This document shows positions 32,802 to 43,577 of a stretch of DNA of 64,000 bases, in pieces; the stretch's first letter is position 1; each line of letters opens with the position of its first letter. Source of the DNA: Cerioporus squamosus. Taxonomy: Eukaryota; Basidiomycota; Agaricomycetes; Polyporales; Polyporaceae. Both the position numbers and the translations under genes were made by a program. Location: assembly GCA_022592435.1 (NCBI GenBank), contig JABYQS010000103.1, forward strand, positions 1 to 64,000, given 5' to 3'. Under the pieces are notes generated by a model that saw only the letters and a program-made list of their open reading frames with translations, was not told the DNA's origin and made no database searches.

Positions 32802-34700
32802 TGAGGTCGGAAGTCGTCAGAAAAGCAACAAGGAAAGCAAACAGAAGAGTCCGAGTGTACGTCTGGAACCAGAAAGCCCGTGAAGCGTGAAGCAAGAAAA
32901 GAAGCGACTCCGACTGTCCGCACGAAGAAGAGAGGGAAAGGGGAAAGAGAGTCCGTACGTGAAGAAAAGGAGACGAAAGGCTCGCTCTCGAGCGACGGGA
33001 GGGTTCGACCGTGGAACCGTCCTTCCTGCAGGCACTCCGGAACGTTGACCAAGCCGCGCTGCGGGCGCAAAGAACGAACGGGGGACAGGACCGTGCGACA
33101 CGAGTCCGAGACCAGCCCGAGAGGCGTAGCGGGCTCACCAGGAGCAGCGAAGAAACGAAGGAAAGGAAGCCAGCCTGGGGCCCCGGAGCCAGACGATGGA
33201 CGACCTCGTCAAAGGTGCGAGAGGGCGGGAGCGGGCAGCGCGCACAGTCTAATCATGGTCATGCTGCGCGCACCGTCACCGTGTCCGGGCCCACGCCATC
33301 CATCATCCGGCTGGACGGTCGGGATCACGGCCGTCTCTCGCAATCCAAGATGGGTGATACCGTTCTGCGCTTGTCCTGCCGGGAGCTGTCGACACGACAT
33401 CGGGTATCTGACTTGAGCAGTGATTGCGGGGTGGCTGTAGTTGAGTTGGCACGACTTGCCAGCATCTCGTCTGTCGAGGAGGAGAGGTAGAGGACTATAC
33501 CTGACCGTCCATCATCGAGGCGGTGTCCGTGGTGGGCTCGGCCCGGGTAAGACTCGTAGGGTCAGAGCAGTATCGTGAGGTTCCCGAAGGTTGGCGGGCT
33601 TCTGACGGTGACTGGGTGAGCGCGATATCGACTGGTACAGTGGTAGAGTGACAGTCTAGTAGAGTTGGCGGAGGTGAGAGATAGAGCATGGTAAGCGCCG
33701 CGAAAGGCTCACCTGATGGACCCACAACCTCAAACATATCCGAGGCACGGTCGCGACAAGTCGCGACATCCCAAAATGGTCCTCCTATCCCGTCGATCAC
33801 GCAAAGCACGCACCTAGGTACCTGTAGGCGGCACCGCATATTGACACTGACTCCCGTGCCCTGGGTGTCCTTCAAACCCCGTAAGTACTCCGAGCCCGCC
33901 CCGGCATACGAACCTATGACCCACCGGCACCTCCGGATTCCAGACGTGAACGTGGCACTTCTGCCCGTCCCGCTGCTCGTACAGATCCTGAGGCCGACAG
34001 GGCAAAGGGGTCGACGGCATGCCTGAGGCAGTCGACAGCACTGGGGGCTGAGATTCGGGGAGGTAACGGTGCCCAACCTGCTCTTATATAACCCATGGCA
34101 AAGTTAGAGTTTGACATAGAAGCTGCGCTGTCATAGCCAAGGCGAATACATACAACCCAGATCGCGGCCGCGATGACGTCGTCCACTCAAAGTCGATCTC
34201 GCAAGACGCGATAGCATTCTGGTGCACCGAGAAGATCTAGTGCCAATACACGCGTATCCGGAACATCCATGTACGTTCGCGCTACGAACGAGTCAACCGC
34301 ACAAGTACAGTACGCAGCCCTTCCAACCGATACACAGCTCTTCTACACCCAGGCCCCGACGCAGGCGAAAGTAGCACAACAACTAGTACACAACGATACA
34401 ACGACAATGATTCCTCGCCCCCGGAACTCTCGTCTGCGGTGACTAGGGAGGAAGAGTGATGGTACACCGTAGAGGGCCGCAATAAGTTAGCAGATTAAAT
34501 CGACGGTACCTACCTTGGAACTCTCGAGTCTCGTAACACCGTGCAACGTCCCCCACACGCCGTCAATCGAGCGATACCGAACGGCAGTGGCGTCGACATC
34601 GAGCAGACCTAAACAAGAGGACGCGCGCGATCAATACCCCGATGTTGTCGTGCACGGCGTGTTCACTGACCTGATCTGCCAGCAACACACCCCCGCCTCC
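32802..34700. other. Intergenic, 1.9 kb
   Basis: On the minus strand the first 200 nt are strongly pyrimidine-rich (plus-strand AG runs at about 32890-32975), typical of a fungal promoter for the membrane-protein gene. A minus-strand 193-residue frame at 33495-34076 has no recognisable motif, and I do not annotate it. The right part should contain the 3' flank of the Cdc20-like gene. Confidence 0.5.
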
Positions 34701-36401
34701 CTAACGGATCATGCAGCTCGAAGTCTCGAGCAAGCTGCGCTGCTTCGGCTCCTTGAACTTGCCCCAGACGTCCCAGACCTTCAGCTGCGACTCCTCGGGC
34801 ACAGCGAGAACGATCCGCTGGCCATTCGGGCTCAGCACGCTCCCCGCGACGTTCTTCTGTGCGGCCGAGACCGTCGTCACATGGCGCATCATCGGGAACT
34901 GGTGGACGACGATCGAGTTGGCGATGCGGGACTTGAGAGGCTCCGCGCTGTAGAGCGAGGGGACCTCGGTGGACTTGCCGGCGCCATGAGTAGACAGCAG
35001 CTCGTTGATGTGCGGCGAGAAGTGAAGGGAGGTGACTTGGGCGTCGAGCTCGAGCTTCGTGGGACGCTCCGGGTTGCGAACGGACGAATCGCCGTCGTTC
35101 GACAGGTCCCACACGCGGATCGTTCCACTGCCGTCGGGTGCGGAGTCTCCGGACACGAGGTACTTCCCAAACCACGGGCACCATGCAAGGGCCTGCGCAC
35201 GGTCTGGCATGAACGGAGGCACGGAGCAGGACGAAGAGGGAACGCACCGTGATTGCGCCGACGTGTTGCATCTTGCGACGGCGTTGCACCATCTCGCCGA
35301 CCTCGAGTGGCGTCTTAAACTTCCGGATGTCCCACACTAGAATAAGGCCGTTCTGGTCGCCGCTGGAGACGAGGTTACCGTCGCGGCTCCACGCCAGCGC
35401 GGTGACCCGTCCCTGGTGCCGTGTGACCTTCTTCGCCTGGTCTTTCATCTTGGCCGAGTCGTTCGTACGCGTGTCGTAGTGTCGAAGCGTCCCCTTCTCG
35501 TCGCCGATCGTCAAGAGAGCCGCATTGAAGGTCACCGCACTCGGGCCCTTCATCTTCCACTGCTGGGTAACCTTCTTCGCGCCGAGGTCCCACAACTGCA
35601 CATGCCCACTCGAGGTGGCGAGGACGGTCGCGTTCGGCTGGTCCTTCCCAGCGCACTCGACAAGCCGCAGGTTTCCCATGCTGTCGTTGAGCTTTGTGAG
35701 CTGCTGCGCCACGCCCTCCGTGTCGGTCATCGTCTTGTGGTACACACGGTTCCCACGGCCGAAGACAAGGGCGTTGGATTGCGACCACCCGAACGGCGAG
35801 CCGGCCGTAGCTTCGGCGGCGTCGACAGTAGCCGGAAGCGAATAGTCGATGGCGTTCACAGACTTGACGTTGTGGTAAGCGGAGTGCTCCTTGAACGTGG
35901 GCAGTTCGCCCGGGCCCATGGAGTCGCGCTTGCGCCGCAGGTCGCTGCTCGAGGCGCTCCGCATAAGCGCGTGCAGAGGGCCCTCGTCATCGACCGAAGT
36001 CATCGAGGATGCCCGAGAGATGGGTGTCGAGCGTATAAAAGACGCAGAGCTGCCAATACGTGGCCTGCGCGGGCTGGTGCGATCCAACCTTGCTGCGTCT
36101 TCGAGGAACGGAGTGCCCATGGACGATGGCACTCTCGAAGGGCCTGCCGAGGGCTACAGCGCATTCGCGGTCAGCGGAAACCACTTACGACGCGTCATAG
36201 AAGCTCCTCACCAAGCTCGTGGATGCTTCAGCACCGATAGACTGAGTGGAGAGCCGTCGAAGCCTCTTGTTCTCGCCTTCCTCGATCGACTCGATGGACC
36301 TTGTCCGTTTTCTTCCCGGATGTTTTGTGATCAATCGCAGACAAACGGGAACGCTGCAAGTCGCCAGCTCACCTGAAGAAGGGACTGTTCCTCATCGACA
36401 T
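34701..36401 (-). CDS. Divergent Cdc20/Cdh1-like WD40 protein
   Basis: Four exons (36373-36401, 36189-36311, 35248-36133, 34701-35192) encode 509 residues. WD40 repeats fill the C-terminal 350 residues, with family-typical ALAWSRDGNLVSSGDQNG, ALAWCPWFGKYLVSG, HINELLSTHGAG and LSPNGQRIVLAVPEESQLKV. The chain ends in Ile-Arg, the IR tail by which Cdc20/Cdh1 activators bind the anaphase-promoting complex. The N-terminus (KRTRSIESIEEGENKRLRR) is basic and Ser-rich, but I cannot find a C-box (DRYIP/DRFIP), normally essential for APC/C activation. It may be a meiosis-specific or otherwise specialised member. The exon-3 acceptor at 36133 was chosen because it alone keeps the frame. Confidence 0.82.
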
Positions 36402-37320
36402 GGTGTGGACGACTGAGGGTGGTGGTTGTAATGAGAGAAAGAGGAGGGGAAGATGGAGGTCGTGGCTGGTCGTGGTCTTCAATGCGTAGCCTGTTATGGG
36501 TTCGACATTTTGGCGCGTGCCTCATGTGATCGCGAACACGGCGATCGCCGACAATCACACACCATAACCGGCAGCTGGCGTCCGTCCTAATACTGGGCGC
36601 CGCTCTTCAGCCTTGCGAGTTAAGTTCAAGGTTGTAAGTCAACCTCTTGCCATTACCGCTGCAGTGACGAGCACCCAAGACGCGTTGACCTCGACGTACA
36701 GCCTGTACTGGACTGCGAGATGTACCGTTGAGACTCGAAGCCTTGTGCCCTTATACTAAGCCGGTGAAGGGACTACAGTGACGGTAAGATGCAGGACTGG
36801 GAGGAAGGGGCGAGGGGTGTAGGGGACAGGCGCATGCCACCACCACCCTTTATACACTTCCTCGACTACTCCTCTTCTTCCGTAGAAACAGTCTGAATAT
36901 CAAGTTATGCCAGGACGACCGAGGACGTGCTCCCAAAGGGGACACATACGCGCAAGATCGAGGAATTCGTCCTTGCACCCGAAGACGAAACGAACCTTGC
37001 GGCGAACATACCTTATAAGATGCGAACAAGACCGGTTAATGCTGATAACCACAGTTCATGACATCAGGCGTCCTTCGACGCAAGTGCAAAGTGAAGCCGC
37101 TCAAGATTGCATGTTGAACCGTGCGTGCACGCTCCCGCTCGTGTGTACTGGCTTTCAAGTGGATTAGGAACAAAGTGTGGCACGTCCATATCCAACTAAG
37201 CGCAACACACAACTACGGGGGGTATACTACGAATAGCGACACGCAACGGCACGCCGTCGCGAACAGAAAGCATACTCCAGAGCACCTCTACAACCATGCA
37301 AGCCCCATAACTCCACCCGA
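36402..37320. other. Intergenic
   Basis: Promoter of the Cdc20-like gene and 3' flank of the GPI-protein gene. No gene seen. A TATA-like CTTTATACAC lies near 36848. Confidence 0.5.
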
Positions 37321-38792
37321 TTAGAGCGCGGCACCGAGGACCAGCGCGATTGCACCGACAGCGACACCAGCGATGCCAGTGTTAGCGAGGATGCTGCGAG
37401 AAGCACCGCTGTCCGAGGCCTGGCCAACAACACCGCCCGAGAGGCCGGCAGCGGCAGCGACGGCACCGCTGAGGAACGTGGAGCCGCAGGTCTTCTGGAC
37501 GGCCTGGTAGAGGTCGGGCTGGCCGGCGAGGAGGGCGGACTGCGCGAGACCCGGCGCGTAGGGGGTGGACGACTCGAAGCTGATGTAGGACGTGATCACG
37601 TCGCGCGTGCACTCCTGGCACAGCTTGTCGGAGGAGAGGTCGGGCTGGAGCATGAGGAAGAGGATGTTATTGCTCGCGAACGTGGTTGCGTTCGGGGCAA
37701 TGGCGGCGACCGCCTGTGCATCCGCACGGCGGGAGAGCGCGGACGACGCAGCGGAAAGGGGGATGGAGATGTATTTCGCGACGGTCGAAAGGACGCTCGT
37801 CGACTGAGACGTGGTGTCCGCGATCTTGGTGAGGCAGTAGTTGTTGCTCTCGTCCTTGGCGCAAATAGCGTTCTTAAGGGGCGTGAGGGCGTAGAGAACG
37901 TCATAAGAGCGGATCACGTCCTTGTTCGCGCTCGTCGTGAGCTCGTCATTGCAAGCCGTGTAGAAGTCTGCAAGCGCAGAGCGGATCGTGGAATCCGAGC
38001 ACGAGCTGGCGGAGCACAGAGCGGCAAGCGCGGACTTCACGCCGGTGGCGGACGCGGACGAGGAGGCGGTGGAGTTCAGGCTGGGCGAGTACGCGCCAGT
38101 CGCGGTGATGACGGAGGAGGTGCAGCTCGCGAGGCTGGTATCGGAGTTGAGCTTGTTCAAGTAGGTCGAGCAGGAGGTGCTGATCCCGGACGGAATGAGC
38201 GAGGCCTAAACAGAAAGTCAGCCTTCATTCAGCAACAGGGCCAAAGATGTGCGCGCTCTGGACGAGCGAACCGCAACAAGAGGGAATGAGGAGCGATCCG
38301 AGGTTAGCGAGTAGCAGATGACTGCATGTATGCGGGCCCCTGAATAATGGGATGTCATCTCTGCAACCTGCGCTGGGCGGTCTCACCAGCGACACCATGA
38401 ACGAACTCGACTCGATGTCGCGACAATCATGTATGTGGTCTCCATCTGCGGCACGCATGCTGGTGCTGAGCTCACTTCGACTGCATACAGTCCGTCACCG
38501 TATTTCGCGCGTGCAAGATTCGACTCATTCCGCCAGACGTCGTGTACGCAGACCGTCTGAACTCAGCACCCGCATATATGCCGTTGTCCTGCGCATTTGA
38601 GCCCTTCCAGACCCATGTTGAATATGCCCATCTCCCCATGCAAGCCCAGGAGCGTCCGCACTTCTGCCTTCTCCCGCGATTTCTCTTCGCTTGTGCCCAA
38701 ACTGATTGTCCTCAGTCCCGTAACAGGATGCAACTCACCGACTGGGCCAACGCGACCGATACGAAGAGCGTGGCTGCTGCGATAGTCTTCAT
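37321..38792 (-). CDS. Secreted GPI-anchored protein (DUF7729-like)
   Basis: Two exons (38739-38792, 37321-38205) encode 312 residues across a 533-nt intron. Exon 1 is almost exactly the signal peptide (MKTIAAATLFVSVALAQS). The mature protein has a set of well-spaced cysteines (CTSSVI, LCSASSC, ACNDEL, ICAKDES, YCLTKI, LCQECTRD, TCGSTF), a Ser/Ala-rich spacer and a C-terminal GPI signal (LANTGIAGVAVGAIALVLGAAL, quoted only in part as GIAGVAVGAIALVLGAAL). The Cys pattern resembles a basidiomycete wall or surface protein family of unknown function. It should lie on the outer leaflet or be transferred to the wall. The intron is long for this window, so a small exon inside it cannot be ruled out. 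Confidence 0.75.
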
Positions 38793-39178
38793 GGCGAAGA
38801 GAATGGGAAGTGCAAAGAGCGGACGAGTTCTTTAAGGTCGACGACGACGACGGCGAAGGAGAAGATGGGGTGAGCGGGCGAGGTCAAAGGCGGGCAGACT
38901 GAGGGAACGGTTCAGCGTCGCCAAGACAACATGTGCAAACAAATGTCTGGCTTGGCGCCCTCGGTCAAGATCGACCGTTGTGCCAGCCGCCCGGGCCTTG
39001 GCGGTCTAGACCAGGACGTGTACTAGTACTCGAGTGCTGAAGTGTAACTACTCAACTACTCCAGATCTCAGAACTTGCTTGGTATACATGTAACGGGCAT
39101 ACGGCAAGGTGATAGATATGCATAGTACGACATACCGTGTAAGTACAAAGATACGATGTTCCTTCCCATAATAGTATC
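38793..39178. other. Intergenic
   Basis: GPI-protein promoter and the 3' flank of the HD-domain gene. No gene seen. Confidence 0.5.
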
Positions 39179-40176
39179 TCAGTCGAACGGCCTCATAACC
39201 TCGTTCCCCCGGACATCCGTCGCAAAGTTGCTCTGCACGCCCGCCCTCCAGTTCGGCACCTCGAACGTCGACGTGTGGCACCACGGCTTCAGCGTGAGCT
39301 CCTTCTCGATCACACGGGCAAAATGCTCCGACCAGCCCTTGCGCGGGAACTTCGCGGTCGTCGTCTCGATCAGGCGGAGATGCACGAGATTCGCACGTCT
39401 GCGGAACCCCGTAAGTACGCGTCAAACGCTGCGGGAATTGTGAACGATACGCACAGCCCGACGTTGTCTGCGTGAGTTCGGGATCAGCGAGCATACGAAG
39501 CCGGAGAGAAGCAGCGCGCTCACCAAGAATCGTTGCGAGCTGGAGGATCTGCCCCACCACAGTGATGTTTCCTCTACGAGAGACATCCTCAGCACTCAGC
39601 TTCGCAAGGACGGGGCGAGCAACGAGCACCGCACCCTTTCACGAAGATATCCTGGTGCCTAATAATCGCATCGCACACACTGTCCGCCTCCGCCTCCGGC
39701 CCTCCGAGCTGGAGGATCAGGTCCCGCGCGACGATCGCGCCCTTGAACTCGAACGACATGTGCGTCGTCGCGAGGAACTTCTCCGCCGTCCCGATGTCGT
39801 GCAGCAGGCACGAGAGCGCGTACGTCTCCACCGCCGTCGGCGTCTCCGCGTACCTCCACTCCGGGAAGTGCGTCTTCGCGAGCGCGGAGCCGTACACGAA
39901 GACCCGGTTGCTGTGGTTAAACGTCTGCTCGTCGAGCTCTTTCTGTGGGCTTGAGTCAGGCCGCCGCGCGGTGGAAAAGGCGAGTGAATGCGCTCGACGC
40001 ACCTTGGCGAATGCGCACACTTCCCTGACCAGAGGGGTGTCAGGCAGGGGAAAGTCGTTTGCGACGAAGAGGTCTTGCTTCGGATTCGGGCCGGAGGCAG
40101 TCGGATGGTCCTTGAAGAGCACCTCGGGGTCGCGCGGGACGGGTGCGAATCCGTACAACTCCCAGTCTTGAGACAT
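39179..40176 (-). CDS. HD-domain hydrolase, cyanamide hydratase-like
   Basis: Five exons (40003-40176, 39635-39942, 39524-39573, 39455-39467, 39179-39398) encode 254 residues, the usual length for the family. Features are FNHSNRVFVYGSALAK with metal-ligand His68, the HD doublet LLHDIGTAEKF (His106-Asp107), FEFKGAIVARDLI and AIIRHQDIFVKGGNITVVG. This matches fungal cyanamide hydratase (DDI2/DDI3) proteins, Zn-dependent HD enzymes that hydrate cyanamide to urea. Related HD proteins act on other small nitriles or isonitriles, so the true substrate is open. Exon 4 is 13 nt and is needed to keep the frame from ATIL to NVGLRANLVHLRLIE. It is probably cytosolic. Confidence 0.85.
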
Positions 40177-40687
40177 TGCGTGTATTCCGACGTTCCCTAT
40201 GATTAGCAGGGAGAGTTGAGATGGGCGCTATGATATCAGCTCTAAGCTCACGCTCTTTATAGTTCGAACTTGAGAGCCTGAGACGCGCCAACGGGCTGCG
40301 CACGGCTTTCGCAATTGGCAGAAGAAGTGCGAAGTCGGGGTCATGAGTGCTGTTACACGGCGTCCTGACAAAGCTATAAGTGAGAACGTCATCGTCACAT
40401 GCATGAAGCCTGCGAAGCTTAGGAACGCACCCGTGCACACCTGGACAGAGACATCTTGCAGGCTGCGATTGTGTCGCTCAAGGGCCGTTGCGGATGGTGG
40501 CATATCGCGATGTCAGACGGACGCCGACAGGGCCGTGCAAAAAGCGAACGAAGGGATGAAACGTGAACGCTACAATGGATTTCTAGTAGATCGTTACAAC
40601 ATGACGATGTGCTTCTCTTGACTTCCCATACACCAAAGCAATACATCCTACCAAACACCCGAAGAGATGATACACGAGACGAAGCGA
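40177..40687. other. Intergenic
   Basis: HD-gene promoter and eEF1B 3' flank. No gene or tRNA detected. Confidence 0.5.
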
Positions 40688-41766
40688 TCAGAGCTCTGTG
40701 AGATATCCGTCAGCACTCTATCCAGGCTTATGGAAGATGAAGCAACGTACTCTGCATAGCGACAACGTCGGAGCTCTGGACGTAGTCCTCGAACTCGGCG
40801 ACCTTGTCCTGGAGGTCCTCCAAAGACACCAGCTCATCCTCTGAAAGCGCAACCCAGTGAGCGACGATAGCTTCGGATAATAGAGATAGTACGTACCGAC
40901 GACGAGAGTGATCTGGAGCTTCCTGATACCGTAACCGATGGGAACGAGCTTGCTCGCACCCCAGACGAGACCCGGCATCTCGATGGAGCGGACGGCCTTT
41001 TCGAGCTCGGCCATGTCGGTGGTGTCATCCCAGGGCTTGACGTCGAAGGTGACGACAGACTACGTGCAAGAAGTCAACATCGTATTCCGAAAATGCATAC
41101 ATACATGGACGAGACATATGGTACATGCGACGTAGGGTGCACAACGAAGGTAAGGAAGGTAGACGAACCTTGGCAATGGTCTTGGGCTTGTTAGCCTTCT
41201 TCGCGTTGTAGGCAGCGACACGCTCAGCCTTCAGACGCTCAGCCTCAGCATCCTCCTCCTCGTCGTCGGAGCCGAAGAGATCGACTTCATCGTCGTCCTC
41301 CTCAGCCTTGGCGGGGGCAGCGGCAGCCTCGGAGCCGCCGAGGAAGGCCTCACCGGCCTGGCTAGAGCCAGAGAGCGAGCTGAACTCGGGCTCATAGGAC
41401 TTGATGTGGGAGTACCAGCGAGCGACGGAGGGATAGGCAGTCGCGTCGGGGGCCGAGGAGATGGCCTTGAAGACGGCAACATCCGCCTGCGAGGGAGTGT
41501 ACCTGCGCAATGCACATGTAAGAATCAACGCGTTCAAAAATTCACGGCGATGATGGAAGTATAAGATCAGAAAGCTAGGTAGATAGTTGTCGGCATACTT
41601 GAGCAGCGGTGTCTAGTCGCTTCTTGGAAACACGGACCATAGCGTTGTGTTCATCATGTCTAACGTCCTCGGACGCTAAATCGACCTCTAAAACGAGAAG
41701 TACTCACCCCTCAACGTAAGAGCGGGTCTTGAGGTGGGACTCGAGCTTGGCAAGGTTGGCAGACAT
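40688..41766 (-). CDS. EFB1: Translation elongation factor eEF1B (beta), guanine-nucleotide exchange subunit
   Basis: Five exons (41708-41766, 41169-41502, 40897-41059, 40751-40840, 40688-40695). The N-terminal GST-like part ([20 protein letters not shown]) precedes a hinge and the acidic segment ([20 protein letters not shown]), then the conserved exchange domain ([40 protein letters not shown]) ending AMQKL. It recycles eEF1A-GDP to eEF1A-GTP during protein synthesis. The terminal KL-stop is encoded by an 8-nt coding part of the last exon (40688-40695). Reading through the preceding donor instead gives an unrelated short tail. The first intron (205 nt) contains an open stretch, KRLDTAAQ, flanked by splice-like sites, but joining exons 1 and 2 directly gives the conserved sequence. 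Confidence 0.93.
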
Positions 41767-42108
41767 CGTTGAGAGTGGAAGTTTTGGTGGGAGGAGGAGA
41801 GATCGATGGCAGTCCTGCAGAAACGAAGCGCGCATTAAGACGCGAATTTCATGAGGTCCCGTGACGTGGTTCAGGGCAGGCAGGTCCGGGACTCAGTATT
41901 TTATGCTGTCATCGCTTCTCTCCATCGTTGCAGGTTACTTGCGCTCCTGAACCCATCTATCATTTTGCTCTTCGCCCTTACATCGATAGCGAATATTACC
42001 GATACTTACAGGTAAGTCGATTCGTAAAGGTTGTTCTGCCGCATTCGTGCTCACACCTGTCGTGCCCCGCAGTGCCCTCCTGTTCGAGTCATCTCTTTCA
42101 TACATCAT
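41767..42108. other. Divergent promoter, eEF1B and deaminase genes
   Basis: A 342-nt region between two divergent start codons. It should carry both core promoters. No clear TATA on either side. Confidence 0.5.
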
Positions 42109-43105
42109 GAACAAGACCCAGTATTATCTCTCTCAGTGTGCCGAGGCGGCGTCGAAGAGTCCGATGTGCTTTACGTTGGGCGCGATCATGGTTAAGGGAG
42201 GCAAGGTCATATCGTCGGGCTACAACCATCACCGGCCGCACTACGACGGCGCGGAGGTGAGGACGCATGGCCATCGTAAGGTACGGCTCCATCATGTCTT
42301 CTGAACTCTTGCAAAATCGCCTCGTGCTGAGGACGATGTGAAGCCGGTCTCCATGCACGCGGAGATGCACGCCATCTTCAGTTTGACTGGCATGTCTCCT
42401 TCGTTCAAGACGCAGGTTCAAGGCATGGAGCGTCGGGTTTCACCGGCCACACCTCCAAAACCACATACAACAAAAGGGCCAAAAGGGACTGCGGGCCCTG
42501 AGGGACACTTCTCGGGGCCCACCGCCGCCGCCACCGTCATCGAATCCGAGTGCGACGCTCAGTTCGTTACCTTCGCCAGCCAGCTCTAAGCGGCCGAAGC
42601 GCAAGAGCAAGCGCAGGCGGCGCAGCTCGAGTCGAAGCCGATCGCCATTCGTACGCTCCGGAGGTGGCAGCTACAGCGACGGGGAGAGCGGCAGTGGCGA
42701 GAGTCGTCCCTCTTCATCACACGGCCCGCCAGATCGCGACACATCGTGCAATACGAACACGAACACTAACACTGCGACCCGTCTGAAGGATGGAGATCGG
42801 GGTTGGGACGCACGTCGCCGGGACCCGCGCGCGAACGGCGCGGATCTATATGTCGCGCGGTTCACCAAGAACGGCATGGGCAGCGCCAAGCCGTGCTGGA
42901 GGTGCATAGAGTGGTGTCGGTGGGCGGGGGTCAAGCGCATCTTCCACTGGGATGCGGACGAAGGGAGATTCATAGTCGTCAAGGTGAACGATGCCCAGAG
43001 TGGACAATACGAGACTCACGCCGATATACGTCTCTTTGCTGGACTGGTAAGTCTCCTGATTCTTCATGCCATCGTCATGCGCTTACACTCGTGTAGAGCT
43101 GGTGA
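42109..43105 (+). CDS. Cytidine/deoxycytidylate-deaminase-fold protein
   Basis: ATG 42109 begins MNKTQYYLSQCAEAASKSPM, followed by TLGAIMVKGGKVISSGYNHH, a standard deaminase N-terminal strand pair. After an intron (about 42257-42331) the Zn and catalytic motif HAEMHAIFS appears (His ligand, Glu proton shuttle), and much later the two Cys ligands in PCWRCIEWCRWAGV. Between them is a long Pro, Ser and Arg-rich insertion (RPKRKSKRRRSSSSRSRSPF) that could be a nuclear-localisation or RS-type segment. One more intron inside 42430-42510 is required to change frame; its exact limits are unsettled. The final exon adds only Ser-Trp-stop (43097-43105). All metal ligands are intact, so activity is plausible. 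Substrate (free nucleoside, nucleotide or RNA) cannot be inferred. Confidence 0.75.
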
Positions 43106-43577
43106 CATTCTGATATGGACAGTATCGAACAGTAGGATCGCCGTTTCGTGCTGTGACGTTCGTCCGGACACCCGTAGGTTCCTGGCACCCCGACAACTGC
43201 TCCCCGTCCCTCTCTATGGACGACTGGAGTTACTAATGCGGGGAAGAGCAAGTTTCGTTGGAGGAGGCATCAATTCAGCCATGGGATAGTTCCGTTGCCT
43301 CTTGGTTTTACTAGATGTCTTACACAAGTCTTACATCCCGAGGTCGTGGTTAGTACTTCCCCCATGCGTCCTTCTGTGTTCGAAATGCCGCTTGTAATGC
43401 ATATCCTGATTACTGGAGTTCATGTTGCGATCTTTGGTTCCGCCCTCAAGCTTAGTTGGTCAGACAGGAAGCGATGCAAATATTTGAGACACAGTCGAGT
43501 TCAAGTAACACGACAGTGACGACACAGAGATGATGATACAAACGTCCAAGGACAAAACTAGAAGGCGCCTGAATGCA
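43106..43577. other. Intergenic
   Basis: Convergent 3' flanks of the deaminase and FunK1 genes. No gene seen. Confidence 0.5.

Noticed and set aside
33495..34076. 193-residue minus-strand frame in the 1.9-kb gap
   Set aside because: No family motif, codon pattern irregular, Cys and Pro scattered. Could be a decayed gene but cannot be supported.
41580..41660. KRLDTAAQ segment as an extra eEF1B exon
   Set aside because: Joining exons 1 and 2 directly yields the conserved SYVEGYTPSQAD; inclusion would interrupt it.
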